From Oscillospiraceae bacterium (GTDB lineage: Bacteria; Bacillota; Clostridia; Oscillospirales; Ruminococcaceae): DNA of 44,241 nt. A program made the position numbers and the translations under genes. The stretch covers positions 1 to 44,241 of the forward strand of contig SVMW01000016.1 of assembly GCA_015067215.1 (NCBI GenBank), written 5' to 3'. Position 1 is the first letter of the stretch, and each line of letters begins with the position of its first letter. Positions 15,391 to 23,111 of this stretch are shown one piece after another. The notes below the pieces were generated by a model. The model saw nothing but the letters and a program-made list of their open reading frames with translations, was not told where the DNA came from and ran no database searches.

Positions 15391-16245
15391 ATGGATATGA
15401 GCATCTTTAAAAACATTGATACCGTCTATGTAACAGGGCATAAAAACCCCGATGCCGACAGCCATGTTTCATCCAAAATAATGTGTGACATTCTTAAAGC
15501 AAACGGCATAAATGCAGTGTGGACTTTTTTTGAGGGCGACACTGCAGGCAAGGGTGAAAAACTGATAGAGGATGTACTGGATATAAACCCGTTTATTATG
15601 TCACGCAGTGAAATCGGCGACAAAAAATTTCTGCTTGTGGACCACAACGATGTTTCCCAGTCGGTGGGCTGTGCAGACAATGTTATTGCGGCAATTGACC
15701 ACCACGTAGACAGCGGACAGATAAAAAATCTGTTTTTAAGCGACTACTGCTGCACAGCACTGTACATCTATATGATGTTTAAAGACAGCTATGAATTTTC
15801 CGGCTGTCAGAAAACACAGATTTTCCGTGCTGTTTTAAGCGACAGCGTGTTTGGTAAAAGCAGCCGGTACAAGCCGACCGATGCACAGGCAGTAAAAGCA
15901 CTTGGTTATAACACAAACTATGATGAATATTTTGAAAAGTTTTTTGTGCCTACCGACCTTACAAAAGCCCCGGAAATTTTTGGCAAAAACGGGCTTAAAA
16001 GCTACAGCTTTGAAAAAGCACAGTTTGTCAGCACCTACATTGAGGCTACTGACACAAAACTGCTTTGCGACTATGAACAGTTTATCAGAGATTATGACGG
16101 GGATTTTCTCGGTATATGGATTGACTACACACAGCCAAAAACCTTTGTGTATTTTAAAATGGGCGGCACAGTCCATCATCTCACCTACGATTGTATTGCT
16201 TCCCGCGCGGCTACAATTATGCCGCAGATAGTAAAGTTATTTTAA
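15391..16245 (+). CDS. DHH phosphoesterase, family II inorganic pyrophosphatase-like with altered C-terminal motif
   Basis: A 284-residue protein that follows the Mn-dependent (family II) pyrophosphatase plan: GHKNPDADS (16-24), LLVDHND (81-87), IDHHV (102-106) and LSDSVFGKSS (149-158) in the DHH domain, then a DHHA2-like domain. In true PpaC the DHHA2 domain ends with SRKKQxVP, whose Arg and Lys hold pyrophosphate. Here it reads SRAATIMPQ (271-279): Arg is kept but both Lys and the Gln are lost. The metal site therefore looks intact while the substrate grip does not, and a different phosphoester substrate is plausible. Start chosen at 15391 (GGAGGCGG upstream) over longer frames. It lies 54 nt before the second M24 gene. 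Confidence 0.82.
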   Translation: MDMSIFKNIDTVYVTGHKNPDADSHVSSKIMCDILKANGINAVWTFFEGDTAGKGEKLIEDVLDINPFIMSRSEIGDKKFLLVDHNDVSQSVGCADNVIAAIDHHVDSGQIKNLFLSDYCCTALYIYMMFKDSYEFSGCQKTQIFRAVLSDSVFGKSSRYKPTDAQAVKALGYNTNYDEYFEKFFVPTDLTKAPEIFGKNGLKSYSFEKAQFVSTYIEATDTKLLCDYEQFIRDYDGDFLGIWIDYTQPKTFVYFKMGGTVHHLTYDCIASRAATIMPQIVKLF

Positions 16246-16299
16246 GTAAATATGCAGGCTGACACCTGTTTTAATAAAAGATAAAAGGAGATTACAACT

Positions 16300-17391
16300 A
16301 TGAATCTGTTTTACAAAGACAAGCTTTGCGAAGTTCTGAAAAACAACAATGTTGACGCAATCCTTATTGCACCAAGTGAAGAACTTGAATTCATGCTTGG
16401 TCACACAACACACATCTGCGAACGTTTTCAGGCTTTGTTTATAAAAGCAACAGGCGAATACTTCTATGTTTGCAACATGCTTACATTTGACGAAATTTCA
16501 ATGTACATGGACGGTAACAAGGTATACGGCTGGTACGATAAAGAAGGCTTCCTGCCTACATTCAAAAAAGCAATGGAAGAAAACGGCCTTATCGGCAAAA
16601 CAATCGGCGTAAACAGCACAGAACGTGCATGCCTCGTGCTTGATATGATGCAGAACGTTGACGTTAAATTTGTTAACGGCAAACCACTGCTTGAAAGAAT
16701 GAGAATTCACAAAACTGCAGAAGAAATTGAAAACCTCCGCATTGCAGGCAAAATCACAGACGATACATACTACGAAATTCTTAAATATGTAAAACCTGGT
16801 ATGAGCGAAAAAGACGTTGTTGATTTTATCAAAGCAGAATTTGCAAAACGCGGTGCTGACTTTGGCTTTGCAATTGTAGCAACAGGCGAAAATGCAGCAT
16901 TGCCACACTATGCTGACGACAAACGCATCATCGAAGAAAACGATGTTGTGCTCTGCGACTTCGGCTGTGTTTACAAAGGCCTTTGCGCTGATATGACAAG
17001 AACATTCTTTGTTGGCGCAGTTACAGATGAACAGAAAAAAATGTATGATTATGTTCTCCGCAGCCAGTGTGCAGGCGTTGATGCAGCAGTTAACGGTGCA
17101 TTTGTTCCTGATGTTGACAGAGCTTCACGCGATATCATTGACGAAAGCGGTTACGGCCCGACATTTGTAACACGTCTTGGTCACGGCATCGGTTATTCTG
17201 TTCACGAAGCTCCGGACATCAAACAGTCCAACCCAATCAACCTTGAACCTGGCATGGTGTTCAGTATTGAACCTGGTATCTACCGCGTGGGCGAATTTGG
17301 TATCCGTATCGAAGACATCGTTCTCGTAACAGAAGACGGCCACGAACTTCTCAACAACGCAACAAAAGAACTTATCGTTGTAAACAACTAA
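16300..17391 (+). CDS. M24 family Xaa-Pro peptidase (PepQ/PepP-like)
   Basis: A 363-residue proline-specific peptidase of canonical layout. The metal ligands are all present: D220 (LCDFG), D231 (ADMTRTF), H295 (LGHGIG), E324 (IEPGIY) and E338 (RIED). H302 (VHEAP) is the usual substrate-side histidine. The N-terminal creatinase-like domain spans about 1-135. AAAAGGAG lies 11 nt before ATG. It probably shares a transcript with the upstream DHH gene, and ends in a terminator at 17403-17434. Compare the upstream M24 gene, where the fourth ligand is changed. Confidence 0.94.
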   Translation: MNLFYKDKLCEVLKNNNVDAILIAPSEELEFMLGHTTHICERFQALFIKATGEYFYVCNMLTFDEISMYMDGNKVYGWYDKEGFLPTFKKAMEENGLIGKTIGVNSTERACLVLDMMQNVDVKFVNGKPLLERMRIHKTAEEIENLRIAGKITDDTYYEILKYVKPGMSEKDVVDFIKAEFAKRGADFGFAIVATGENAALPHYADDKRIIEENDVVLCDFGCVYKGLCADMTRTFFVGAVTDEQKKMYDYVLRSQCAGVDAAVNGAFVPDVDRASRDIIDESGYGPTFVTRLGHGIGYSVHEAPDIKQSNPINLEPGMVFSIEPGIYRVGEFGIRIEDIVLVTEDGHELLNNATKELIVVNN

Positions 17392-17402
17392 TCAAAAGCA
17401 TT

Positions 17403-17434
17403 AAACCACGGGGTGTATACTCCGTGGTTTTGTT
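17403..17434 (+). terminator. Intrinsic terminator of the second M24 peptidase gene
   Basis: AAACCACGG (17403-17411) pairs with CCGTGGTTT (17422-17430), extended inward by a G-U and a G-C pair, then TTG-TTG. Confidence 0.85.
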
Positions 17435-17511
17435 GTGTATATGTACAGTCTGTGCTATAATGGCGGTGAAAACATATTTTGGTATAAAAATCATTGATGG
17501 GGGTATGTTAT

Positions 17512-17937
17512 ATGAACAAAAAGAAAATCGCAGTATGGCTGACAATTGCTGTATTGATTTTGGGTTTTATTTTCAAAAACAACCTTATCCGCGGGTATGT
17601 TTCCTTGTGTCACAGCAACCTGGAAAGCTATGCTGTACAGATGCTGGAGGAAGATGTGAGAACATACGGAAAATACGGTATGTGGAAAACATCGGCATAT
17701 CCTGAGTATGGCATGGTGGAATTTGCCACAGGCGGTTTTGGTCTTGCCCCAAGCTCAACATACAACGGATTTTATTATTCTGCTGATAACAGCCACAAAG
17801 TTTTTTCGGTTGCAAACCCTGACGCCGCAACACTGGAAATTGACGGCGACAATGCAACCTGGACCGACGGCACCGACAACCACGGCAGTTCTGTCCGCAT
17901 AACCGACAACTGGTTCTGGTACAAGGCATCGTTCTGA
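17512..17937 (+). CDS. Hypothetical membrane-anchored extracytoplasmic protein
   Basis: A 141-residue protein I do not recognise. It has a basic N-terminus (MNKKK), one hydrophobic segment (about 6-24), and a polar, aromatic and Gly/Asp-rich remainder that would be outside the cell. There is no lipobox. The C-terminal half (SSTYNGFYYSADNSHKVF, then alternating LEIDGDNATWTD strands and WFWYK) suggests a small beta-rich domain. Start chosen at 17512 because GGGGGT lies 8 nt upstream; an in-frame ATG at 17494 has no ribosome site. It is isolated between two terminators. Confidence 0.75.
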   Translation: MNKKKIAVWLTIAVLILGFIFKNNLIRGYVSLCHSNLESYAVQMLEEDVRTYGKYGMWKTSAYPEYGMVEFATGGFGLAPSSTYNGFYYSADNSHKVFSVANPDAATLEIDGDNATWTDGTDNHGSSVRITDNWFWYKASF

Positions 17938-17967
17938 TGTGGTGCAGTGTTTTAATATGATAAAATA

Positions 17968-17999
17968 AAAGCCGTGAGGAACTCCTCATGGTTTTTTAT
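17968..17999 (+). terminator. Intrinsic terminator of the anchored hypothetical gene
   Basis: GCCGTGAGG (17971-17979) pairs with CCTCATGGT (17984-17992) with two G-U pairs, 4-nt loop, then TTTTTT. Confidence 0.8.
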
Positions 18000-18054
18000 T
18001 GTATTTATTATGTTTTGATTTTTGTGGAATACCTATGTAAATACTGTTAGCACT

Positions 18055-18918
18055 TTATCTCAGAATATATACCGCAGACAGCACGCAGGCAAGGCCAAGA
18101 ACCACGCTTATTGTCATTGGCTCGCCAAAAGCAATTACGCCAACAAGGGCGGAGGTAACAGGCTCAACACAGGCGATAATTGCTGCCTTACTGCTTTCGA
18201 TGCCTGCAAGGCCTTTTGTGTACATCACAAACGGCAGTACAGTGCCAAGCAGCACAAGGCCAACACCGAAAAACAGAATAGTACCGGAACTCATCAGGTT
18301 TTCTGCAAGCTGAACGGGATTTGTCAGAAACAGTGACGGAATGCCTGCACACAAAAAGGTGTAGTATGTAACGGTCAAAGGCTGATAGTGTGCCAGTGCA
18401 AAACGGCCGAAAATGGAGTAAAGTGCATAGAAAAAGCCACTGCCTATACCGGTTATAAAACCGCTTACAGTCACAGTCAGGTTGCCGCTGAGTATGCCGC
18501 TTACAGCCACACAGCCGGCAAAGGTGATAACAAGGGCAAACAGTTTTTGTTTTGTAATTTTTTCCTTGAAGAGCAAAGCACTCATAATCATAACAAACAC
18601 AGGGCTTGTGTACAGCAAAATTGCCGATACCGCAAGGGAACACTGTGCCTGACAGGAAAAATACAAAAGGGTAAACAGCACAACGCTTACAAAACCTGTG
18701 CCTAAAAAGAATGGAAAATGCTTGAGTTTAATGCGGAAAATGCTTTTGTCCATAACAAAAAACAGCACTGTCATAACAACAAAACTGCCGAAATTTCGAA
18801 GAAGAACAATATCGCGAGGGGTAAACCCTGCAAGGGAAAGACTGCGGCTGAAAAGACCAAGCATACCCCAGGACAAGCCTGCAATAAGTACATATATATG
18901 TGGAAGATATTTTTTCAT
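18055..18918 (-). CDS. EamA (DMT superfamily) transporter
   Basis: A 287-residue membrane protein with ten predicted helices in two EamA repeats. The N-terminal GLSWGMLGLFSRSL and the second-repeat GFFYALYSIFGRFAL (roughly 165-180) are equivalent start motifs of the two halves. EPVTSALVGVIAFGEPMT near the C-terminus is the typical penultimate-helix motif (E-P-x6-G-x3-GE). Members export metabolites such as amino acids or nucleosides. Start chosen at 18918 (MKKYLPH) with GGAGTT upstream; the longer frame to 18957 has no ribosome site. It is monocistronic, and its substrate is unknown. Confidence 0.9.
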   Translation of the reverse strand: MKKYLPHIYVLIAGLSWGMLGLFSRSLSLAGFTPRDIVLLRNFGSFVVMTVLFFVMDKSIFRIKLKHFPFFLGTGFVSVVLFTLLYFSCQAQCSLAVSAILLYTSPVFVMIMSALLFKEKITKQKLFALVITFAGCVAVSGILSGNLTVTVSGFITGIGSGFFYALYSIFGRFALAHYQPLTVTYYTFLCAGIPSLFLTNPVQLAENLMSSGTILFFGVGLVLLGTVLPFVMYTKGLAGIESSKAAIIACVEPVTSALVGVIAFGEPMTISVVLGLACVLSAVYILR

Positions 18919-19067
18919 AATAAACTCCGATAGAATGTATAAGTAAACAATTGACAAAGAGTTTTACAAAAAGTTAAAACATTTAATTTTTGAAAAACAG
19001 GTGTTATAATCCCGTTTGGGAGTATAACACGGTGACGCGTCTCATGTCAATTTTGAGCAAATGGGTT

Positions 19068-19748
19068 TCATAGCCTGATTTTCACAAATTTATCTGCTGT
19101 AATGCTGTTTTCGCTCACCTTGCAGTCAAGCGCATATACTCCAACACCTTTTACTTTAGCAGTTTTAAGTGCATCGGCAAAAGCGGCGTGGGTTTTGCGG
19201 TTTGGGGTGAAATACTTTACATTGTCCATCTGTATAATAAAAAATATGTATGCCTTATAGCCGTTTTCAATGCAGCGGCACAACTCGTTTATATGCTTTA
19301 CACCACGTTCAGTGGGGGCATCCGGGAACAGCACAACTCCGTCTTCCTCAAGGGTAACGCCTTTTACTTCCACAAAAATTTTATCGGTTTCTGTTTCAAT
19401 GTAAAAATCAAAACGGCTGTTTTCAAAAGTTTTTTCAGCTTTCAAAAGTTTTATATCACCGAAAAATCTGCTGTTTTTCGCCCACTCACCAAACACCTTG
19501 TTGGGTATCTGACTGTCCATATTTATCAGTCTGTCACCTTTTAAAACAGCAATCAGGTCATATTTGGTTTTACGGTTTGGATTATCACTTTCCTGCACAA
19601 AAACAGTGGCGTTTTCTGTCAGCAGTTCCTTGCACCGGCCTGTGTTTTTTACATGGCACACTTCAACCTTGCCGTCAAGTTCAATGTGGGCAATAAATCG
19701 GTTGGGTCGGTTTAAAAACGTTGCTTTTTTGATGTTTTTATAAATCAT
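19068..19748 (-). CDS. sfsA: SfsA family DNA/RNA nuclease-like protein
   Basis: A 226-residue SfsA protein, first described as a sugar-fermentation stimulator in E. coli and structurally a nuclease-like fold with an N-terminal OB-like part. Family blocks seen: FLNRPNRFIAHIELDG, CHVKNTGRCKELL, NSRFDFYIE, FVEVKGVTLEEDGVVLFPDAPTERG (as a region) and HINELCRCIENGYKAYIFFIIQM. The acidic RFDF / EVKGVTLE residues resemble a metal-dependent nuclease site. Start at 19748, AGGAAAG upstream; the frame stays open to 20492, but that stretch lies antisense over a real gene and is not counted. Divergent from the Fe-S gene at 19827. Confidence 0.93.
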   Translation of the reverse strand: MIYKNIKKATFLNRPNRFIAHIELDGKVEVCHVKNTGRCKELLTENATVFVQESDNPNRKTKYDLIAVLKGDRLINMDSQIPNKVFGEWAKNSRFFGDIKLLKAEKTFENSRFDFYIETETDKIFVEVKGVTLEEDGVVLFPDAPTERGVKHINELCRCIENGYKAYIFFIIQMDNVKYFTPNRKTHAAFADALKTAKVKGVGVYALDCKVSENSITADKFVKIRL

Positions 19749-19826
19749 TTTGAGCTTTCCTGAGTTTTTTTGAATAGTATATGTTAAAATATAAAATAAC
19801 AAATAATATTTTTCAAGGAGTTTTTT

Positions 19827-20945
19827 ATGGAACAGGTTTACTTTACCAGAAAAGACTGCTGCGGATGCACAGCCTGCCAGAGCAACTGCCCACAAAACGC
19901 TATCACAATGGAAGCCGACAGAGAAGGCTTTCTTTACCCTGTTATCGACACCGAACTTTGTGTCGACTGCAACCTCTGCCGCGAGGTGTGTCCTTTCATC
20001 AACGCAGAAAGTCAGAAAAACACCCTTGACCAGACAGTGTACAGCTGTGTACATAAAGATGAAGACACTCTGCGCCATTCCACTTCTGGCGGCGCTTTCA
20101 CTGCTATCAGCGATGTGATACTTGCTATGGGCGGTGTGGTTTACGGTGCCGATTTTGACGCTGATTATAACATCTACCATTCCCGTGCAATCAACACAAA
20201 ACAGCGCGACAGACAGCGTGTTTCCAAATATGCACAGAGCGACCTTGAAGGCTGTTTTGAACAGGTAAAACACGATTTGCAGAACGGCAAGACGGTGCTT
20301 TTTACAGGTACACCTTGTCAGATTGCAGGCCTTAAAAGCTTTATTCCTGACAATCTGGAAACAAACCTTTACCTCTGTGACCTTATCTGTCACAGCATTC
20401 CAAGCCCGCTTATCTGGAAAGAATACAAAGCTTATCAGGAACAGAAGTATGGCGGCAAAATGACAAAAGTTATGTTCCGCAGCAAAATTCACCCATGGAC
20501 ACGCGATAATTCAAACAGAGGCTTTATCTTTGAGGTCAACAATGACGGCACCTTTCACGAAGACAACATTTTCTATGATTTGTTCTTCAAAGTGGGCACA
20601 ATCACACGTCCGTCCTGTGCAAACTGCAAATTCACAAGTGTTAACCGTGTTGGTGATATAACAATTGCTGACTATTGGGGCATTGAAGAATACGATGCAT
20701 CAAAATATAATCCGCTGGGTGTGTCTGTGGTTATCACAAACAACCCTAAAGGCGAAAAACTTGCTGCTGAAATAGCAAAAACAGCAAACCTTGAACAGCG
20801 TGATTTTGCCGAGCAGAAAAAACACCAGAAACGTCTTGCACAGCCTGTTGAATTTCCTGAATTCCGCGATGCTTTCTGGGACGATATGCTGGAAAAAGGC
20901 TTTGCATACGTGATGGACAAATACGTTTATAAAAAAGATATGTAA
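19827..20945 (+). CDS. Coenzyme F420 hydrogenase/dehydrogenase beta-subunit family Fe-S protein
   Basis: A 372-residue protein: an N-terminal dicluster 4Fe-4S ferredoxin domain (C11/C12-x2-C-x2-C-x3-CP at about 11-21; C-x2-C-x2-C-x3-CP at about 45-56) fused to FrhB_FdhB N- and C-domains. STSGGAFTAISDVIL (about 86-100) is the flavin-side motif, followed by TGTPCQIAGLKS (about 165-176) and CANCKFTS plus GDITIADYWG near the middle. In gut anaerobes that lack F420 these proteins probably use FAD/FMN and ferredoxin; some sit in polysaccharide loci. Here there are no sugar-polymer neighbours, so the partner is unknown. AAGGAG upstream of ATG. Confidence 0.9.
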   Translation: MEQVYFTRKDCCGCTACQSNCPQNAITMEADREGFLYPVIDTELCVDCNLCREVCPFINAESQKNTLDQTVYSCVHKDEDTLRHSTSGGAFTAISDVILAMGGVVYGADFDADYNIYHSRAINTKQRDRQRVSKYAQSDLEGCFEQVKHDLQNGKTVLFTGTPCQIAGLKSFIPDNLETNLYLCDLICHSIPSPLIWKEYKAYQEQKYGGKMTKVMFRSKIHPWTRDNSNRGFIFEVNNDGTFHEDNIFYDLFFKVGTITRPSCANCKFTSVNRVGDITIADYWGIEEYDASKYNPLGVSVVITNNPKGEKLAAEIAKTANLEQRDFAEQKKHQKRLAQPVEFPEFRDAFWDDMLEKGFAYVMDKYVYKKDM

Positions 20946-21007
20946 CAGCAAAAAGAATTTACAGTGATGTTTGGAACAAAGCCTGATATCAATAAAAACA
21001 ATACAAT

Positions 21008-21042
21008 AAAAACTGTCCTCTTTTCAGGAGGACAGTTTTTGT
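21008..21042 (+). terminator. Intrinsic terminator after the Fe-S/FrhB-like gene
   Basis: AAAACTGTCCTC pairs with GAGGACAGTTTT (12 bp), 7-nt loop, T-run. It lies 62 nt past the stop codon. Confidence 0.92.
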
Positions 21043-21130
21043 TTGTATACAAATGCGGTTAACGGTTTGCGGAATTTGTACTTGAAAGAATTATTCATTA
21101 GCTTTTGTTTCACGTTTCTTTATTCGCTGT

Positions 21131-21484
21131 TCACGGTTGCTTTTTTTCGGATTCAAACAATTTGGCCACCGCATCAGTTAATTTGTCGGGCCATACTTTT
21201 CCGCTTTTCATAGTATTGGCCCAGGGACACAGGTTTTTATAGTCATCATCGAAAACAATGGTGTACGGGGGCCCGCAGCGGTCATCAACCGCCATATACA
21301 TATGTCTTCCTTGGTGCATAATGCTGCCGGCATCACTCTCGGTCATTTTTTCGTCGAGCTGATTGAATATTTCTTTTGTTATCTCGAACAGATGATATGA
21401 CTGTATTCCGCCGTATTCACCGAAATATCGTCCGTTATTGTCATCAAAACAGGCTTTCCAGCCGGAACCGTTTTTGAAAAGCAT
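21131..21484 (-). CDS. Hypothetical soluble protein
   Basis: A 117-residue protein I do not recognise. It is acidic, without signal peptide or membrane segment. It has an aromatic/Gly N-terminal part (SGWKACFDDNNGRYFGEYGG), a helix-forming middle (FEITKEIFNQLDEKM) and a Lys-rich end (KLFESEKKQP). The residues CGPPYTIVFDDDY look like a buried strand and turn. GAGGATAAA precedes ATG by about 8 nt. It is alone, between a terminator and the FAD gene. A small immunity-like or stress protein is possible, but nothing shows this directly. Confidence 0.7.
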   Translation of the reverse strand: MLFKNGSGWKACFDDNNGRYFGEYGGIQSYHLFEITKEIFNQLDEKMTESDAGSIMHQGRHMYMAVDDRCGPPYTIVFDDDYKNLCPWANTMKSGKVWPDKLTDAVAKLFESEKKQP

Positions 21485-21577
21485 AATTTTATCCTCTTAT
21501 TTTGACTTGTTTAATAAACTTAAATTTGTTTAACTGATTTTATACTATCATAATTTGCTCACATACACAACAACAGT

Positions 21578-21597
21578 ACAGCAGGATATCCTGCTGT
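21578..21597. repeat. Perfect 20-nt palindrome in an intergenic region
   Basis: ACAGCAGGATATCCTGCTGT, a fully self-complementary 20-mer centred on GATATC with no loop, lies 94 nt before the start of the hypothetical gene at 21484 (minus strand) and 99 nt past the FAD-gene stop. There is no T-run, so it is not a terminator; it is a possible dimeric-regulator operator. Confidence 0.5.
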
Positions 21598-21695
21598 GCA
21601 TGTCAACTGTGTTGTATGAGTACCGGTGTTTTACAGTGTTTGTTTTATGTTAAGTTTTGCCTGAGAAATCTGTGTATGACGCTTATCAGTATATA

Positions 21696-23063
21696 TTATC
21701 CGTTTACAATATTTCTTGCAACGTGTACGCCGCTTGCAGAAGCGTGGGACAGAGAATGTGTTATACCGCTGCCGTCACCTATAATGTAAAGGTCTTTGTA
21801 ACGGCATTCAAGTTTTTCGTTAACTTCTACTTCCATATTGTAGAATTTAACTTCCACGCCGTAAAGCAGGGTGTCTTCGTTTGCTGTACCCGGTGCAACC
21901 TTGTCAAGAGCGTAAATCATTTCAATAATGCCGTCAAGAATACGTTTTGGCAGCACAAGGCTTAAATCGCCCGGTGTTGCGTTGAGAGTAGGGGTGATAA
22001 ATGCCTCTTCAATACGGCTGTGTGTTGAACGTCTGCCGCGGATAAGGTCGCCAAAACGCTGCACAATTACACCGCCACCCAGCATGTTGCTGAGTTTCGC
22101 AATGCTTTCGCCATAGCCGTTGGAATCCTTGAAAGGCTCGGAAAAATGTTTTGCCACAAGCAGTGCAAAGTTGGTGTTTTCTGTCTGCTTTGCAGGGTCT
22201 TCATAGCTGTGACCATTAACTGTAATGATGCCGTTGGTGTTTTCGTTAACAACTGCACCTTTAGGGTTCATACAGAAGGTACGCACTCTGTCACCGTATT
22301 TTTCGGTGCGGTAAACAATTTTGCTTTCATAAAGTTCATCTGTCAGATGTGCAAAAACTGCTGCCGGCAGTTCCACACGAACACCAATGTCAACACGGTT
22401 TGACTTGGTTGGAATATCAAGTTCCCTGCAAACCTTTTCCATCCATTTACTGCCGCTGCGGCCAACGGAAATAATGCATTTAGGACATTCGTAAACTCCG
22501 TCTGCACAGATTATTCTATAAACACCGTCTGTGTGCTGCACTGTCTGTACAGGTGTGTCAAAGTAGAAATCAACTTTATCCTTAAGGGCAGCATAAAGGT
22601 TTTCCAACACAATGTAGTTTATGTCTGTACCAAGGTGTCGCACAGATGCATCAAGCAGGTGAAGGTCGTTCTGAATACAGAGTGTTTTAAAACGGCTGCC
22701 TGCTGTGGAGTAAAGTTTTGTGCCTTCGCCGCCGTAACGGAGGTTGATTTCATCTACATATTTCATAAGGTCAAGAGCACGTTTTTTGCCGATGTATTCG
22801 TACAGAGTGCCGCCGAAATCGTTGGTGATGTTGTATTTGCCGTCAGAGAAAGCACCTGCACCGCCAAAGCCGCTCATAATGGAACAGCTTTTGCAGTTGA
22901 TACAGCTTTTTACTTTATCACCGTCAATAGGACAGTGGCGTTTGCTGAGTTCGTGGCCTGCCTCAAAAACCGCAACTTTAAGTTTTGCGTCAAGCTGCAT
23001 AAGTTCATAGGCAGCAAAAATGCCGCCGGGGCCTGCGCCGATAATAATAACATCATATTTCAT
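21696..23063 (-). CDS. NAD(P)/FAD-dependent oxidoreductase (COG2509-type FAD-dependent dehydrogenase)
   Basis: A 455-residue flavoprotein. The N-terminal dinucleotide fold is MKYDVIIIGAGPGGIFAAYE. The diagnostic block CPIDGDKVKSCINCKSC (about 44-60, cited as a region), then GFGGAGAFSDGKYN, is typical of uncharacterised dehydrogenases of this group; its Cys cluster may bind metal or act in redox. GDGSGITHSLSHASASGV at the C-terminus closes the FAD site. Start chosen at 23063 on homology and AAGGAAGG upstream, although spacing is long (about 12 nt). It lies 48 nt downstream of the ABC-F gene in the same direction. Substrate unknown. Confidence 0.88.
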   Translation of the reverse strand: MKYDVIIIGAGPGGIFAAYELMQLDAKLKVAVFEAGHELSKRHCPIDGDKVKSCINCKSCSIMSGFGGAGAFSDGKYNITNDFGGTLYEYIGKKRALDLMKYVDEINLRYGGEGTKLYSTAGSRFKTLCIQNDLHLLDASVRHLGTDINYIVLENLYAALKDKVDFYFDTPVQTVQHTDGVYRIICADGVYECPKCIISVGRSGSKWMEKVCRELDIPTKSNRVDIGVRVELPAAVFAHLTDELYESKIVYRTEKYGDRVRTFCMNPKGAVVNENTNGIITVNGHSYEDPAKQTENTNFALLVAKHFSEPFKDSNGYGESIAKLSNMLGGGVIVQRFGDLIRGRRSTHSRIEEAFITPTLNATPGDLSLVLPKRILDGIIEMIYALDKVAPGTANEDTLLYGVEVKFYNMEVEVNEKLECRYKDLYIIGDGSGITHSLSHASASGVHVARNIVNG

Positions 23064-23111
23064 AAACAATATTGCCTTCCTTTCCTTTATGGGGAAATAT
23101 AAATTCAAGTA

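Noticed and set aside
19749-20492. A 248-codon in-frame upstream extension of sfsA
   Set aside because: It runs antisense through the Fe-S/FrhB-like gene; SfsA is complete from 19748 and has a ribosome site there.
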